A stretch of 64,000 bases of DNA from JAHFPN01 sp963765745 (lineage in GTDB: Bacteria; Pseudomonadota; Alphaproteobacteria; Rhizobiales; Xanthobacteraceae): the NCBI GenBank assembly GCA_963765745.1, contig CAVXXM010000010.1, forward strand, positions 145,952 through 209,951. Reading direction: 5' to 3'. Below the pieces are notes generated by a model. The model had not been told where the DNA came from, did not search any database, and saw nothing but the letters and a program-made list of their open reading frames with translations. A program made the position numbers and the translations under genes. Positions 33,115-42,901 of this stretch are shown piece after piece; positions within the stretch are counted from its first letter, which is position 1, and each line of letters starts with the position of its first letter.

Positions 33115-34272
33115 ATGCATTCCCGCGCCCGGCGCACATTCCTCGGTGAATGGTGGTGGACCATCGACCGGCTCCTGCTCTGGGCGGTGGTGGTGCTGGT
33201 GCTCATCGGCCTCGTGCTGATGCTGGCGGCGAGCCCGCCGGTGGCGATCCGGCTCGGCGCCGATCCGTTTCATTTCGTCAACCGCCACGCGCTCTATCTG
33301 GTTCCTGCGCTGGCCGTGCTGCTGATGACCTCTTTCATGACGCCGCGGCAGGTGCGCCGCGTCGCGCTCGTCGTTTTCGTCATCGGCGTGGCGCTCACTT
33401 TCGCGACGCTGTTCATCGGTCCCGAGATCAAAGGCGCGCGGCGCTGGCTCTCGATCTTCGGGGTGAGCGTGCAGCCGTCGGAATTCATGAAACCGGCCTT
33501 CGTCGTGCTCGCCGCCTGGGCTTTTGCGGAAAGCGGCAAGCGTCCGGAAATGCCGGCGACGCTCACAGCGCTCGGGCTGCTCGCGGTGGCCACGGTGCCC
33601 CTGGTCTATCAGCCGGACATCGGCCAGACCGCGCTGCTGATCCTGGTGTGGGGCGCGCTCTTCTTCCTGTCGGGGGTGCGCTGGACCTGGCTCGTGGGCA
33701 CCGCCTTCGCCGCGGTGTTTGCGCTGTTTGCCGCCTATCAGTTCGTCCCGCATGTCACCGCGCGCATCCGACGATTCCTCGATCCGGGCTCGGGCGACAC
33801 CTTCCAGATCGACACGGCGCTGGAGTCGTTCGTGCGCGGCGGCTGGCTCGGCCGCGGGCCGGGCGAGGGGACTGTCAAGCGCATCCTGCCGGACGGCCAC
33901 GCGGATTTCGTGTTCGCGGTGGCCGCCGAGGAGTTCGGCATCGTGCTTTGCCTTATTCTCGTCGCGCTCTTCGCTTTCATCGTGCTGCGCGCGCTCGCGC
34001 ACGCGATGCGCGAGGAAGATGCGTACGGACGGTTCGCGGTGGCGGGATTGGGACTCTTGTTCGGCTTGCAGGCGGCGATCGCCATGGCCGTGAACCTGAA
34101 CCTGATGCCGGCCAAGGGCATGACGCTGCCGTTCATCTCCTATGGCGGCTCGTCGCTGATTTCGCTCGCCTTCGGCATGGGCATGCTGATCGCGCTGACG
34201 CGCCGGCGCTCGCGCGCCGAGGCCATCGCCGAGCGCGAACACCAGGCCGCGCGCGGGGGCGCGCGGGCATGA
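33115..34272 (+). CDS. ftsW: Septal peptidoglycan polymerase FtsW (SEDS)
   Basis: FtsW is the SEDS-family glycosyltransferase that polymerises lipid II at the septum with FtsI. The 385-residue protein has about ten membrane helices. The catalytic Asp is in the YQPDIGQTALLI segment, and the family signatures GAGRRW-like GARRWLSIFGVSVQPSEF and NLMPAKGMTLPFISYGGSS are present. ATG 33115 starts the family-typical cytoplasmic N terminus before the first helix. It overlaps murG by four bases. Intact. Confidence 0.95.
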   Translation: MHSRARRTFLGEWWWTIDRLLLWAVVVLVLIGLVLMLAASPPVAIRLGADPFHFVNRHALYLVPALAVLLMTSFMTPRQVRRVALVVFVIGVALTFATLFIGPEIKGARRWLSIFGVSVQPSEFMKPAFVVLAAWAFAESGKRPEMPATLTALGLLAVATVPLVYQPDIGQTALLILVWGALFFLSGVRWTWLVGTAFAAVFALFAAYQFVPHVTARIRRFLDPGSGDTFQIDTALESFVRGGWLGRGPGEGTVKRILPDGHADFVFAVAAEEFGIVLCLILVALFAFIVLRALAHAMREEDAYGRFAVAGLGLLFGLQAAIAMAVNLNLMPAKGMTLPFISYGGSSLISLAFGMGMLIALTRRRSRAEAIAEREHQAARGGARA

Positions 34273-35408
34273 GCCGGGCGGCGCAGCCGCTCATCCTGAT
34301 CGCGGCAGGCGGTACCGGCGGGCACTTGTTTCCGGCGGAGGCGCTCGCGGGCGCGCTGGCGAGACGCGGGATCGCGGTGGAGCTCGCGACCGACGACCGA
34401 GCCGCGCCGTTCGCCGCAAAATTCCCCGCCCGCGCGATCCACGTGCTGCCATCCGACACGGTGCGGAGCCGGAACCCGCTTTCGCTCGCGCGCACGATAC
34501 TCGTGCTTGCGTGGGGCACCTTGCGCGCGCTGTGGCTCTTGTTGCGGCGGCGGCCGAAAGCCGTCATCGGCTTCGGCGGCTATCCGACGCTGCCGCCGCT
34601 CATCGCCGCCTCGATCCTGCGGGTGCCGACGATCATTCATGAGCAGAATGCGGTGATGGGGCGGGCCAATCATTGGCTTGCCGGGCGAGTGGGCGCAATC
34701 GCGACGGGTCACGCGGGCCTTCTGTCGGCAGACGCCAAGCTCGCCGCCAAGGCGACCTATGTGGGCAATCCGGTGCGGCCTGCAGTTGCAGCAGCCGCGA
34801 AAAAATCCTTTGCAGCGCCAGGTCCGGGCGAGCAATTCCGTCTGGTCGTATTCGGCGGCAGCCAGGGTGCGCGCGTGATGAGCGAAGTGGTGCCCGCGGC
34901 CGTCGAGGCGTTGCCGCAGGCGCTGCGCAGCCGCATCCGCATCGTGCAACAATGCCGCGAAGCGGATCTCGATTCGGTGCGAACGATCTATCGGCGGCTC
35001 GATGTGCCGGCGGAGATCGCCGCCTTCTTTTCGGACCTGCCGTCGCGCGTGGCCGAAAGCCATCTGGTGATCGCGCGCTCCGGCGCTTCGACCGTGGCCG
35101 AGATCGCCGCCATCGGCCGGCCCGCGATATTGGTGCCGCTGCCGAACGCGCTCGATCAGGATCAGCTGGCCAATGCCTCGGCGCTCGCCGCCGCGGGCGG
35201 TGCGCTTTTGATCCGCGAGCCCGAGTTTACGCCCGAGCGGGTCGCCGCCGAGATTTCGCGGCTGGTGGCGGAGCCCGCCACCCTTTCGCTGATGGCGGCT
35301 TCGGCCCGGCGCATGGGGCGATTGGACGCGGCGGAACGACTCGCCGATCTTGTGCTACGGGTGGCGCGAATCCCCCTCGAACTCCCCCGCCAGGGGGAGG
35401 TTGGCTGA
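34269..35408 (+). CDS. murG: Lipid II synthase MurG
   Basis: MurG adds GlcNAc to lipid I on the cytoplasmic face of the membrane. The 379-residue GT-B protein has LIAAGGTGGHLFPAEALA at the N terminus, GFGGYPTLPPLIAA, HEQNAVMGRAN, and in the donor domain VFGGSQGARV and ARSGASTVAEIAAIGRPAILVPLP. The start at 34269 overlaps the ftsW stop as ATGA; the open frame extends further upstream only as a shadow of ftsW. The last residues (PRQGEVG) run over a CCCCGCCAGGGGGAGG stretch before murC. Confidence 0.95.
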   Translation: MSRAAQPLILIAAGGTGGHLFPAEALAGALARRGIAVELATDDRAAPFAAKFPARAIHVLPSDTVRSRNPLSLARTILVLAWGTLRALWLLLRRRPKAVIGFGGYPTLPPLIAASILRVPTIIHEQNAVMGRANHWLAGRVGAIATGHAGLLSADAKLAAKATYVGNPVRPAVAAAAKKSFAAPGPGEQFRLVVFGGSQGARVMSEVVPAAVEALPQALRSRIRIVQQCREADLDSVRTIYRRLDVPAEIAAFFSDLPSRVAESHLVIARSGASTVAEIAAIGRPAILVPLPNALDQDQLANASALAAAGGALLIREPEFTPERVAAEISRLVAEPATLSLMAASARRMGRLDAAERLADLVLRVARIPLELPRQGEVG

Positions 35409-35417
35409 GACGCGCGC

Positions 35418-36821
35418 ATGAAGCTCCCCCGTCAGCTCGGGCCGATCCATTTCGTCGGCATCGGCGGCATCGGCATGAGCGGCATCGCCGAGGTGCTCGC
35501 CAATCTCGGCCATGCGGTGCAGGGCTCCGACGTCGCCGAGAGCGCGAACGTGAAGCGGCTAGCGTCCTTGGGCATCAAGATCGCCATCGGCCACAAGGCG
35601 GAAAACGTCGCGGGCGCCGCGGTGCTGGTCGTGTCCTCGGCGATCAAGCGCGACAATCCGGAGCTCGTCGCCGCGCGCGCCAAGCGGCTCCCGGTCGTGC
35701 GCCGCGCCGAGATGCTGGCCGAGCTGATGCGGCTCAAGAGCTGCGTCGCCGTCGCCGGCACCCACGGCAAGACCACCACGACTTCGCTCGTCGCGGCACT
35801 GCTCGACGCCGGCGGCCTCGACCCGACCGTCATCAACGGCGGCATCATCAATGCCTATGGCACCAACGCGCGGCTCGGCGGCGGCACCTGGATGGTGGTG
35901 GAGGCCGACGAATCCGACGGCACGTTCCTGAAGCTGCCGGCGGACGTCGCCATCGTCACCAATATCGACCCCGAGCACCTCGACCATTTCGGCACCTTCG
36001 AGAAGGTGAAGGAGGCGTTCCACGCTTTCGTCGAAAACGTGCCGTTCTACGGCTTCGCCGTCATGTGCAGCGACCATCCGGTGGTGCAGGACCTGGTGGG
36101 CCGCATCGAGGACCGCCGCATCGTTACTTATGGCGAGAATCCGCAGGCCGACGTGCGGCTCCTCGACGTCAAGCTCGACGGCGGCGTGGCGCGTTTCTCT
36201 GTGCTGTTCCGTGGCCGGAATGGCAACAAAGCGCATGAGATCAAGGATCTCATGCTCTCGATGCCCGGCCATCACAACGCGCTGAATGCGACCGCGGCGA
36301 TCGCCGTGGCGCACGAGCTCGGCGTGCCCGAGGACCAGATCAAGAAGGCGCTGGCAAATTTCGGCGGCGTTAAGCGGCGCTTCACCCGTACCGGCGAGTG
36401 GAACGGCGTCGCCATTTTCGACGATTACGCGCACCACCCGGTGGAAATCGCGGCCGTGCTCAAGGCCGCGCGCGCCTCGACCAAAGCGCATGTGATCGCG
36501 GTGGTGCAGCCGCATCGTTTCACGCGGCTGCGCGATCTGTTCGACCAGTTCTGCACCTGCTTCAACGACGCCAATCATGTGATCGTCGCGCCGGTCTATC
36601 CCGCGGGCGAAGCGCCGATTCCCGGCATTGACCGCGACGCGCTGGTGCAGGGTATTCGCGCGCGTGGCCACCGCGACGTGATCGCATTCGACAAACCGGA
36701 GCAACTCGCCGGCATCGTGCGGAAACTGGCGCGGCCGGGCGACTACGTGGTCTTTCTCGGCGCCGGTTCGATCAGTCAATGGGCCTATGCGCTGCCCGGT
36801 GAACTGGCGGCGAAATCATGA
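35418..36821 (+). CDS. murC: UDP-MurNAc:L-alanine ligase
   Basis: MurC adds the first residue, L-alanine, to UDP-MurNAc. The 467-residue protein begins [17 protein letters not shown], has the P-loop [20 protein letters not shown], and the C-terminal [12 protein letters not shown], all diagnostic. It starts ten bases after murG and overlaps murB by four bases. Intact. Confidence 0.97.
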   Translation: MKLPRQLGPIHFVGIGGIGMSGIAEVLANLGHAVQGSDVAESANVKRLASLGIKIAIGHKAENVAGAAVLVVSSAIKRDNPELVAARAKRLPVVRRAEMLAELMRLKSCVAVAGTHGKTTTTSLVAALLDAGGLDPTVINGGIINAYGTNARLGGGTWMVVEADESDGTFLKLPADVAIVTNIDPEHLDHFGTFEKVKEAFHAFVENVPFYGFAVMCSDHPVVQDLVGRIEDRRIVTYGENPQADVRLLDVKLDGGVARFSVLFRGRNGNKAHEIKDLMLSMPGHHNALNATAAIAVAHELGVPEDQIKKALANFGGVKRRFTRTGEWNGVAIFDDYAHHPVEIAAVLKAARASTKAHVIAVVQPHRFTRLRDLFDQFCTCFNDANHVIVAPVYPAGEAPIPGIDRDALVQGIRARGHRDVIAFDKPEQLAGIVRKLARPGDYVVFLGAGSISQWAYALPGELAAKS

Positions 36822-37732
36822 GCGTCGCCGAACTGGTGCGCGATCTGCCCGGCAGCTTGCCAAAACTGCGCGGGCGGCTGCTGGTCAATCAAAGCTTGGC
36901 CGAGCTCACCTGGTTTCGCGTGGGCGGGCCGGCGCAGGCGCTGTTCATGCCGGCGGACGAAGAGGACCTTTGCTATTTTCTCGCAGAAACTCCGGCCGAA
37001 GTGCCGGTGACGGTGATCGGCCTTGGCTCCAATTTGTTGGTGCGCGACAGGGGCGTGCCGGGCGTCGTGATCCGGCTCGGGCGCGGATTCAATGAAGTCG
37101 CGGTCGAAGGCAATCTGGTGCGCGCGGGAACCGCGGTGCCGGATGTGAAGGTCGCGCGCGCGGCGGCCGACGCGGCGCTGGCGGGTCTCTCATTCTATCG
37201 CGGTGTGCCGGGTGCGATCGGCGGGGCATTGCGCATGAATGCGGGCGCTTATGGAGCGGAAACCAAGGACGTGCTGCTGGAGGCCCGCGCGGTCGATCGC
37301 AAAGGGAAAGTTCGCGTGCTCAAGAACGCGGACTTCGGATTCTCCTATCGTCACTCCACCGCGCCCGCGGACCTGATCTATACGCAGGCAACCTTTCGCG
37401 CCGAGCCGGGCGATCCGAAAGTCATCGCCGCCGAGATGGACAAGATCACCGAAGCGCGCGAGTCGACGCAGCCGATCAAGAGCCGCACCGGCGGCTCGAC
37501 CTTCAAGAACCCGCCCGGCAAGAAGGCGTGGCAATTGATCGACGCCGCCGGCTGCCGCGGGCTCGTGGTCGGCGACGCGCAGGTTTCGGAAATGCACTGC
37601 AATTTTCTCATCAATCGAGGTAACGCGAGCGCCGCCGACATCGAGAATCTCGGCGAAGAGGTGCGGCGGCGGGTGAAGGAAAATTCCGGAATTGAGTTGG
37701 AGTGGGAAATCGTGCGGATCGGGGTTCGTTGA
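36818..37732 (+). CDS. murB: UDP-N-acetylenolpyruvoylglucosamine reductase
   Basis: MurB reduces UDP-GlcNAc-enolpyruvate to UDP-MurNAc using NADPH and FAD. The 304-residue type I protein has [25 protein letters not shown], the flavin loop [18 protein letters not shown] and FSYRHS; the proton-donor Ser lies in [10 protein letters not shown]. Start overlaps murC as ATGA, and the stop overlaps ddl as TGATG. Intact. Confidence 0.96.
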   Translation: MSVAELVRDLPGSLPKLRGRLLVNQSLAELTWFRVGGPAQALFMPADEEDLCYFLAETPAEVPVTVIGLGSNLLVRDRGVPGVVIRLGRGFNEVAVEGNLVRAGTAVPDVKVARAAADAALAGLSFYRGVPGAIGGALRMNAGAYGAETKDVLLEARAVDRKGKVRVLKNADFGFSYRHSTAPADLIYTQATFRAEPGDPKVIAAEMDKITEARESTQPIKSRTGGSTFKNPPGKKAWQLIDAAGCRGLVVGDAQVSEMHCNFLINRGNASAADIENLGEEVRRRVKENSGIELEWEIVRIGVR

Positions 37733-38652
37733 TGGCCAAACACGTCGCGGTGCTGATGGGCGGTTGGTCGGCGGAGCGGGATGTTTCGCTGCGCTCCGGC
37801 AAGCATTGCGCCGAGGCGCTCGAGGCCCAGGGCTATCGCGTGAGCCGCATCGATGTTGGCCGCGACGTCGCCGAGGTGCTGGCGAAGCTCAAGCCCGACG
37901 TCGCTTTCAATGTCCTGCACGGCCGGCCCGGCGAGGACGGCACCATGCAAGGGGTTCTGGAAATCCTGCGCATTCCCTATACGCACTCCGGCGTGCTCGC
38001 CTCGGCGCTGGCCATGAACAAGGTCCAGGCCAAGAAGGTCATGGCCGAAGCGGGAGTGCCTGTGCCGGACGGCAAGGTCGTTTCGCGGGCTGAAGCGGCA
38101 AAAGCGCACGCCCTGGCCAGGCCTTACGTCCTGAAGCCGGTCTCGGAAGGGTCCTCGGTGGGCGTCTTCATCGTCACCGAGCAACACACCCACCCCCCGC
38201 AGGAGCTGACCCGGCCCGATTGGCCTTATGGCGACGCGCTTTTGGCCGAGCGTTACGTGCCTGGCCTGGAGCTGACCTGCGCGGTTCTGGGCGAGGAGGC
38301 GCTCGGCGTGATCGAGATCGAGGCGGCCCAGCGCTTCTACGATTATGAGGCAAAATACGCCCCCGGGGGCTCCCGCCACATTCTTCCGGCCAGAATTTTA
38401 CCAGTTGTTTACCAATTGGTGCGGAAGCTGGCTTTGACGGCGCATCGCGCCCTCGGCTGCCGTGGGGTCAGCCGGGCGGATTTTCGTTACGACAACCGCC
38501 CGGAAGGCAACGGGGATCTCGTCTGTCTCGAGGTCAATACCCAACCAGGCATGACCGAGGTGTCGCTGGTGCCGGAACTCGCGGCCCATGGGGGGCGCTC
38601 GTTCGGCGAGCTGGTGAAATGGATCGTGGAGGACGCCTCTCTGGACCGGTGA
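37732..38652 (+). CDS. ddl: D-alanine-D-alanine ligase
   Basis: Ddl joins two D-alanines using ATP for use by MurF. The 306-residue ATP-grasp protein begins VAVLMGGWSAERDVSLRSG, then has GRPGEDGTMQGVLEILRIPYTHSG, KPVSEGSSVGVF and the metal-binding LEVNTQPGMTEVSLVPE. The ATG at 37732 shares bases with the murB stop. Its stop overlaps the GTG of ftsQ. Intact; normal length. Confidence 0.96.
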   Translation: MAKHVAVLMGGWSAERDVSLRSGKHCAEALEAQGYRVSRIDVGRDVAEVLAKLKPDVAFNVLHGRPGEDGTMQGVLEILRIPYTHSGVLASALAMNKVQAKKVMAEAGVPVPDGKVVSRAEAAKAHALARPYVLKPVSEGSSVGVFIVTEQHTHPPQELTRPDWPYGDALLAERYVPGLELTCAVLGEEALGVIEIEAAQRFYDYEAKYAPGGSRHILPARILPVVYQLVRKLALTAHRALGCRGVSRADFRYDNRPEGNGDLVCLEVNTQPGMTEVSLVPELAAHGGRSFGELVKWIVEDASLDR

Positions 38653-39527
38653 CCCGGCGGCGAAAGCCGGCGGGACCAGGCGAATTCGCGGTTTCCCGAA
38701 ATTTCCCCCGAAAACTCGATGAACTCGACCGGAATTTGCCGCGCGGCGCGGAAGCGTTGCTGCTCGCGCTGTTCTTCGTAGCGATCGGAGTCTACGGCGC
38801 CACGCGCGGCGGCGAATTGCAGCGCTCGCTTCACGATCTCGGCGACGTTGCCGCGAATGCGGCAGGCTTCGACCTGAAGGCGGTGGAAGTTTCCGGGGCG
38901 CGGCAGATCACGCGCGACAAAGTGCTCGCCGCCGCGGGCATCACGCCCTCCACCTCGCTCCTTCTGCTCGACGCCGAGGCGACGCGCGCCCAGCTCAAAC
39001 AGAATCCCTGGATCGCCGAAGCCACGGTGCGCAAGCTCTATCCGGGCCGGCTCGAAATCTCGATCGAGGAACGGGTGGCGTTCGCGATCTGGCAACGCGC
39101 CGGCAAGCTCTCGGTCATCGCCCGTGACGGCATGGTGATCGGCGCTGACGCGCGCGCTCTCTTGCGCGACTATCCGCTCGTGGTCGGTGCGGGCGCCGAA
39201 AAGCGCGCCGCCGACTTCCTCGCGCTGGTCGCGCGGGTTCCGGAAATTCAATCGGAGTTTGCCGCCGCCGTGCTGGTCGCCGAGCGGCGCTGGAATATCC
39301 GGCTCAAGAACGGCGTCGATGTGCGGCTGCCGGAGGAAAACGCCGAAGCGGCGCTGGCGAAACTCGTCGCCTTCGACCGCGAAACCAGGATTCTTTCGCG
39401 CGACGTTGCGGCCATCGATCTGCGCATTGCCGACCGCATTACCGTGCGCCCCTCGGCCGAAGCGGCGGAAGCTCGCGCCGCGGCACTCAAATCGCGAATG
39501 CCAAAACGCGCGGGGTCCGACATATGA
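38649..39527 (+). CDS. ftsQ: Cell division protein FtsQ
   Basis: FtsQ (DivIB) is a bitopic divisome protein that recruits FtsB/FtsL. From GTG 38649 it is about 292 residues: a basic cytoplasmic tail, one membrane helix (ALLLALFFVAIGVYGATRG), a POTRA domain starting FDLKAVEVSGARQITRDKV, and the FtsQ domain with YPGRLEISIEERVAFAIW. GTG 38649 was chosen since it overlaps the ddl stop as GTGA like other junctions here; an in-frame ATG at 38619 is an alternative. It overlaps ftsA by four bases. Confidence 0.93.
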   Translation: MTRRRKPAGPGEFAVSRNFPRKLDELDRNLPRGAEALLLALFFVAIGVYGATRGGELQRSLHDLGDVAANAAGFDLKAVEVSGARQITRDKVLAAAGITPSTSLLLLDAEATRAQLKQNPWIAEATVRKLYPGRLEISIEERVAFAIWQRAGKLSVIARDGMVIGADARALLRDYPLVVGAGAEKRAADFLALVARVPEIQSEFAAAVLVAERRWNIRLKNGVDVRLPEENAEAALAKLVAFDRETRILSRDVAAIDLRIADRITVRPSAEAAEARAAALKSRMPKRAGSDI

Positions 39528-40837
39528 GTTCGCTCATGGCGCGCGGATTGGCTCCTCGCATGGGCCCGCTTCCGAGACGGCCGGTGATCGTGGCCGCGCT
39601 CGACATCGGCACCAGCAAGATCGCCTGCCTGATCGCCCGGCTCACGCCGCGCAGCGGCGGCGACGTGATGCGCGGCCGCACCCATTCGATCGAGCTGATC
39701 GGCTTCGGCCACACCAGTTCGCGCGGCATCAAAAGTGGCGCGGTTGCCGACATGGCGCGGGCCGAAGAATCGATCCGGCGCGCGGTGGACGCGGCCGAGC
39801 GCATGGCCCGGCTCGAGATCGCTTCGGTGCTGGTCAGCGTCTCCGGCGGCCGGCTCGGCAGCGAGTCGTTCGCGGCCTCGGTGCGCCTGCAGGGCGCTTC
39901 CGCCGATCAGGGCGATATCGGCGGCGTGCTCGATGCGGCGAGCCTGCATTCGGTGCGCGACGGACGCGCCGTATTGCATTCGCTTCCGGTCGGCTATGGG
40001 CTCGACGGCAGCGCGCATATCCGCGATCCGCGCGGCATGATCGGTCAGGTGCTCGCCGTCGATTTGCACGTGGTCACGGCCGACTGGCCGGCGCTGAAGA
40101 ATCTGGTGTTCCTGGCCGAGCGTTGCCATCTCTCGGTCGAAGGGCTGGTGGCCGCGCCCTATGCGGCCGCGCTTTCGTCGCTCACCGCCGACGAGGCGGA
40201 ACTCGGCGCCATCTGCATCGATTTCGGCGCGGGTACCACGACCGTTTCGGTTTTCGCCGGCGGCGACTGCGTGCATACCGACGGGATCGCGATCGGCGGC
40301 CAGCATTTGACCCTCGACCTCGCCCGCGCGCTGTCGGCCCGCGTTTCCGAGGCCGAGCGGCTGAAATCGCTCTATGGAAATGTGATCGCGACGGCTTCCG
40401 ACGACCACGACATGATCACGGTGCCGGCGATCGAGGGCGATCGTGAATTGCCGACCGCGGTGCCGCGCTCGCAAATTGTGCGGACCTTGCGCCCGCGGGT
40501 CGAGGAAATCGTCGAATTCCTGCGCGAGCGGCTGGGCGCCGCCGGCATGCTCGGCGACGCGCGCCGCCGCCTGGTGCTGACCGGGGGCGGGGCGCAGCTG
40601 ACGGGGCTTTCCGAATATGTCGGCCGCGCCTTCGGCGCCACGGCACGGATCGGCCGGCCGATCGGGATCGGGCGGCTGTCGGACACCGGCCGCGCGCCGG
40701 GGTTCGCCGCGGCCGCGGGATTGCTGGTTTTTCCGCAGGTCGCGGACCGGGAGCACTTCGAACCGCGCCGCCGGGCGGTCACCAACGAGGGGAATTACCT
40801 AAAGCGCGTAGGGAGTTGGCTCAAGGAGTCGTTCTAG
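39524..40837 (+). CDS. ftsA: Cell division protein FtsA
   Basis: FtsA is an actin-like ATPase that ties FtsZ to the membrane. The 437-residue protein has ALDIGTSKIACLIARL (phosphate 1), the inserted 1C domain with SGGRLGSESF, IDFGAGTTTVSVF (phosphate 2), LTGGGAQLTGL (adenosine) and the C-terminal amphipathic helix YLKRVGSWLKESF that anchors it to the membrane. It overlaps ftsQ. An 83-base gap to ftsZ could hold a separate ftsZ promoter. Confidence 0.96.
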   Translation: MSSLMARGLAPRMGPLPRRPVIVAALDIGTSKIACLIARLTPRSGGDVMRGRTHSIELIGFGHTSSRGIKSGAVADMARAEESIRRAVDAAERMARLEIASVLVSVSGGRLGSESFAASVRLQGASADQGDIGGVLDAASLHSVRDGRAVLHSLPVGYGLDGSAHIRDPRGMIGQVLAVDLHVVTADWPALKNLVFLAERCHLSVEGLVAAPYAAALSSLTADEAELGAICIDFGAGTTTVSVFAGGDCVHTDGIAIGGQHLTLDLARALSARVSEAERLKSLYGNVIATASDDHDMITVPAIEGDRELPTAVPRSQIVRTLRPRVEEIVEFLRERLGAAGMLGDARRRLVLTGGGAQLTGLSEYVGRAFGATARIGRPIGIGRLSDTGRAPGFAAAAGLLVFPQVADREHFEPRRRAVTNEGNYLKRVGSWLKESF

Positions 40838-40920
40838 GCGATAAGAATGCGTCGGCGTGATTCGGCGCAGTGGTGGGGACCATAAGCAGGGGCGGCTGAC
40901 TGCCCGAAAGGAAGAAGACG

Positions 40921-42606
40921 ATGGCGATCAATCTCAAGGTACCCGACATTCGAGAGCTCAAGCCGCATCTGGTCGTGTTCGGCGTCGGCGGTGCCGGCGG
41001 CAATGCCGTCAACAACATGATCACCGCCGGACTCTCCGGGGTCGATTTCGTTTGCGCCAATACCGACGCGCAGGCGCTCACGACCTCCAAGGCCGAGCGG
41101 GTGATCCAGATGGGTGTCGAGGCGACGCAAGGACTCGGCGCCGGCTCCCATCCCGAGGTCGGCCGTGCGGCCGCCGAGGAGGCGATCGACGAAATCCGCG
41201 ACCATCTCTCGGGCGCGCACATGGTGTTCGTCACCGCCGGCATGGGCGGCGGCACCGGCACCGGGGCGGCTCCCGTCATCGCGCGAGTCGCGAAAGAGAT
41301 GGGCCTGCTCACCGTCGGCGTCATCACCAAGCCGTTTCACTTCGAAGGCCAGCGGCGCATGCGGATCGCCGAAAACGGAATCCAGGAACTCGCGGCGCAC
41401 GTCGATACGCTGATCGTGATCCCGAACCAGAATCTGTTCCGGGTCGCCAACGAGAAGACCACCTTCGCCGATGCCTTCGCCATGGCCGACCAGGTGCTCT
41501 ACTCGGGTGTCGCCTGCATCACCGACCTGATGGTCAAGGAAGGGCTGATCAATCTCGACTTCGCCGACGTGCGCGCGGTGATGCGCGAAATGGGCAAGGC
41601 GATGATGGGCACCGGCGAAGCGTCCGGCGAGAAGCGCGCCATCAAGGCGGCCGAGGCCGCGATCTCCAATCCGCTGTTGGACGAAGTCTCCATGCGCGGC
41701 GCGCGCGGGCTGCTCATTTCGATCACCGGCGGCAAGGATCTCACGCTGTACGAGGTGGACGAAGCGGCCTCGCGCATTCGCGAGGAAGTCGATCCCGACG
41801 CCAACATCATCCTCGGCGCCACCTTCGATCAAAGTCTCGAGGGCCTGGTGCGGGTGTCGGTGGTCGCGACCGGCATCGATCCGGCGCTGATCCCGGCCGC
41901 GAACCCGGCCGCCGTCGAGCGCATCACCGATCCGATCGCGCGCCAACGCATCCAGCGCAGCGTGGAAACGCGGCGAGAATTGCCGCGGCTCTCGATGGAG
42001 GCCATGCGCGAGCACGCTTATCGTGCACCGGCCAACCACGAAGACGACGGCTATGACGAACTGCCGCCGCTCGCGCACGAGACCGACATCGACGACGTGA
42101 CGCTCCGGCCGGTAGCGGCGCGACCGACTTTCTTCGAGCCGGTGTTCGACGAGCCCCGCGCGCACGATCCGATGGACGAGCCGGAGCGGCCCTATATCCC
42201 GCCGCGGGCGGAGCAGCCCGCAAGAATGCCGCGGATGCCACGTGTCGATGAATTGCCGATGCCGGCGCAGAACGAGATTCGCGCCAGCCGCGGCGAGCCG
42301 GCCGAGCATCATTCGGCCGAAAAGCGCCGCACCACGCTGCTGCAGCGCCTGGCCAATGTCGGCATGGGCCGGCGCGAGGAAGAGGAAGCTCCGGCGGCGC
42401 GGCCCATCGCCCGTCCGCCATCCCGGCCGGTCGATCCGGACCCGCGTCCGGCGGCGGAGCGGCGCACGGCCGATCAGGTATCGGAGTACGCACGGCGCCC
42501 GGCCAGCCGAAGTCTGCCGCTCGACCTGCACGGCCGGGCTCCCGGCCGGCCGGCCGAAGACGACGAGCTTGAGATTCCGGCCTTCCTTCGCCGTCAGGCG
42601 AACTAA
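40921..42606 (+). CDS. ftsZ: Cell division GTPase FtsZ
   Basis: FtsZ polymerises into the Z ring that drives septation. The N-terminal GTPase domain has [15 protein letters not shown], the tubulin signature [10 protein letters not shown] near residues 109-118, and NTDAQAL. A long, Pro- and Arg-rich disordered linker from about residue 330 makes the protein 561 residues, as in other alphaproteobacteria. The C-terminal peptide [15 protein letters not shown] is the tail that binds FtsA and other partners. A strong AAGGAAGAAG ribosome-binding site precedes ATG 40921. The last codons are duplicated just after the stop. Confidence 0.97.
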   Translation: MAINLKVPDIRELKPHLVVFGVGGAGGNAVNNMITAGLSGVDFVCANTDAQALTTSKAERVIQMGVEATQGLGAGSHPEVGRAAAEEAIDEIRDHLSGAHMVFVTAGMGGGTGTGAAPVIARVAKEMGLLTVGVITKPFHFEGQRRMRIAENGIQELAAHVDTLIVIPNQNLFRVANEKTTFADAFAMADQVLYSGVACITDLMVKEGLINLDFADVRAVMREMGKAMMGTGEASGEKRAIKAAEAAISNPLLDEVSMRGARGLLISITGGKDLTLYEVDEAASRIREEVDPDANIILGATFDQSLEGLVRVSVVATGIDPALIPAANPAAVERITDPIARQRIQRSVETRRELPRLSMEAMREHAYRAPANHEDDGYDELPPLAHETDIDDVTLRPVAARPTFFEPVFDEPRAHDPMDEPERPYIPPRAEQPARMPRMPRVDELPMPAQNEIRASRGEPAEHHSAEKRRTTLLQRLANVGMGRREEEEAPAARPIARPPSRPVDPDPRPAAERRTADQVSEYARRPASRSLPLDLHGRAPGRPAEDDELEIPAFLRRQAN

Positions 42607-42640
42607 TCCCCAAGTTCGCCGCCAGGCGAACTAATCCCCA
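42595..42640. repeat. Short tandem duplication at the end of ftsZ
   Basis: The 18-mer CAGGCGAACTAATCCCCA occurs at 42595-42612, spanning the last ftsZ codons and stop, and again at 42623-42640. Between the copies, TTCGCC and GGCGAA can pair. The second copy follows the stop codon and is not translated. Confidence 0.85.
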
Positions 42641-42664
42641 GGTGGGGAGTCGATTCGGTTACGG

Positions 42665-42702
42665 AGGCGCCTGGGCCCTGAGGCCCGGGCGCCTTTCGTT
42701 TC
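42665..42702 (+). terminator. Intrinsic terminator after ftsZ
   Basis: A GC-rich stem (GGCGCCTGGGCC with GGCCCGGGCGCC, one internal mismatch) and a CTGA-type loop is followed by TTTCGTTT. It lies about 60 bases after the ftsZ stop and closes the dcw transcription unit before lpxC. The remaining 200 bases to lpxC contain no gene and should hold the lpxC promoter. Confidence 0.85.
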
Positions 42703-42901
42703 AAGGGCCTGCTGTGGCCGAGAAATGGCAGGTTTGCGGCCTAATTCCGGTAACACTTGGTAAGAAACCGTGACTTGGCCATTCCCCATGGCCGCCGGTA
42801 GTGTTTCGCCAACCATCGCAGCCAAGCGTGATCAAGGGCTGCGGAGCGTGGGACGGGGGTCCCGAGGCTGATCGAAGCCAGCTTTTGGGACGGGGCGGGG
42901 A

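Noticed and set aside
40834..42531. Open frame of 565 codons on the minus strand over ftsZ
   Set aside because: It is a shadow of the intact ftsZ gene; composition is His/Arg-rich and no start context is visible.
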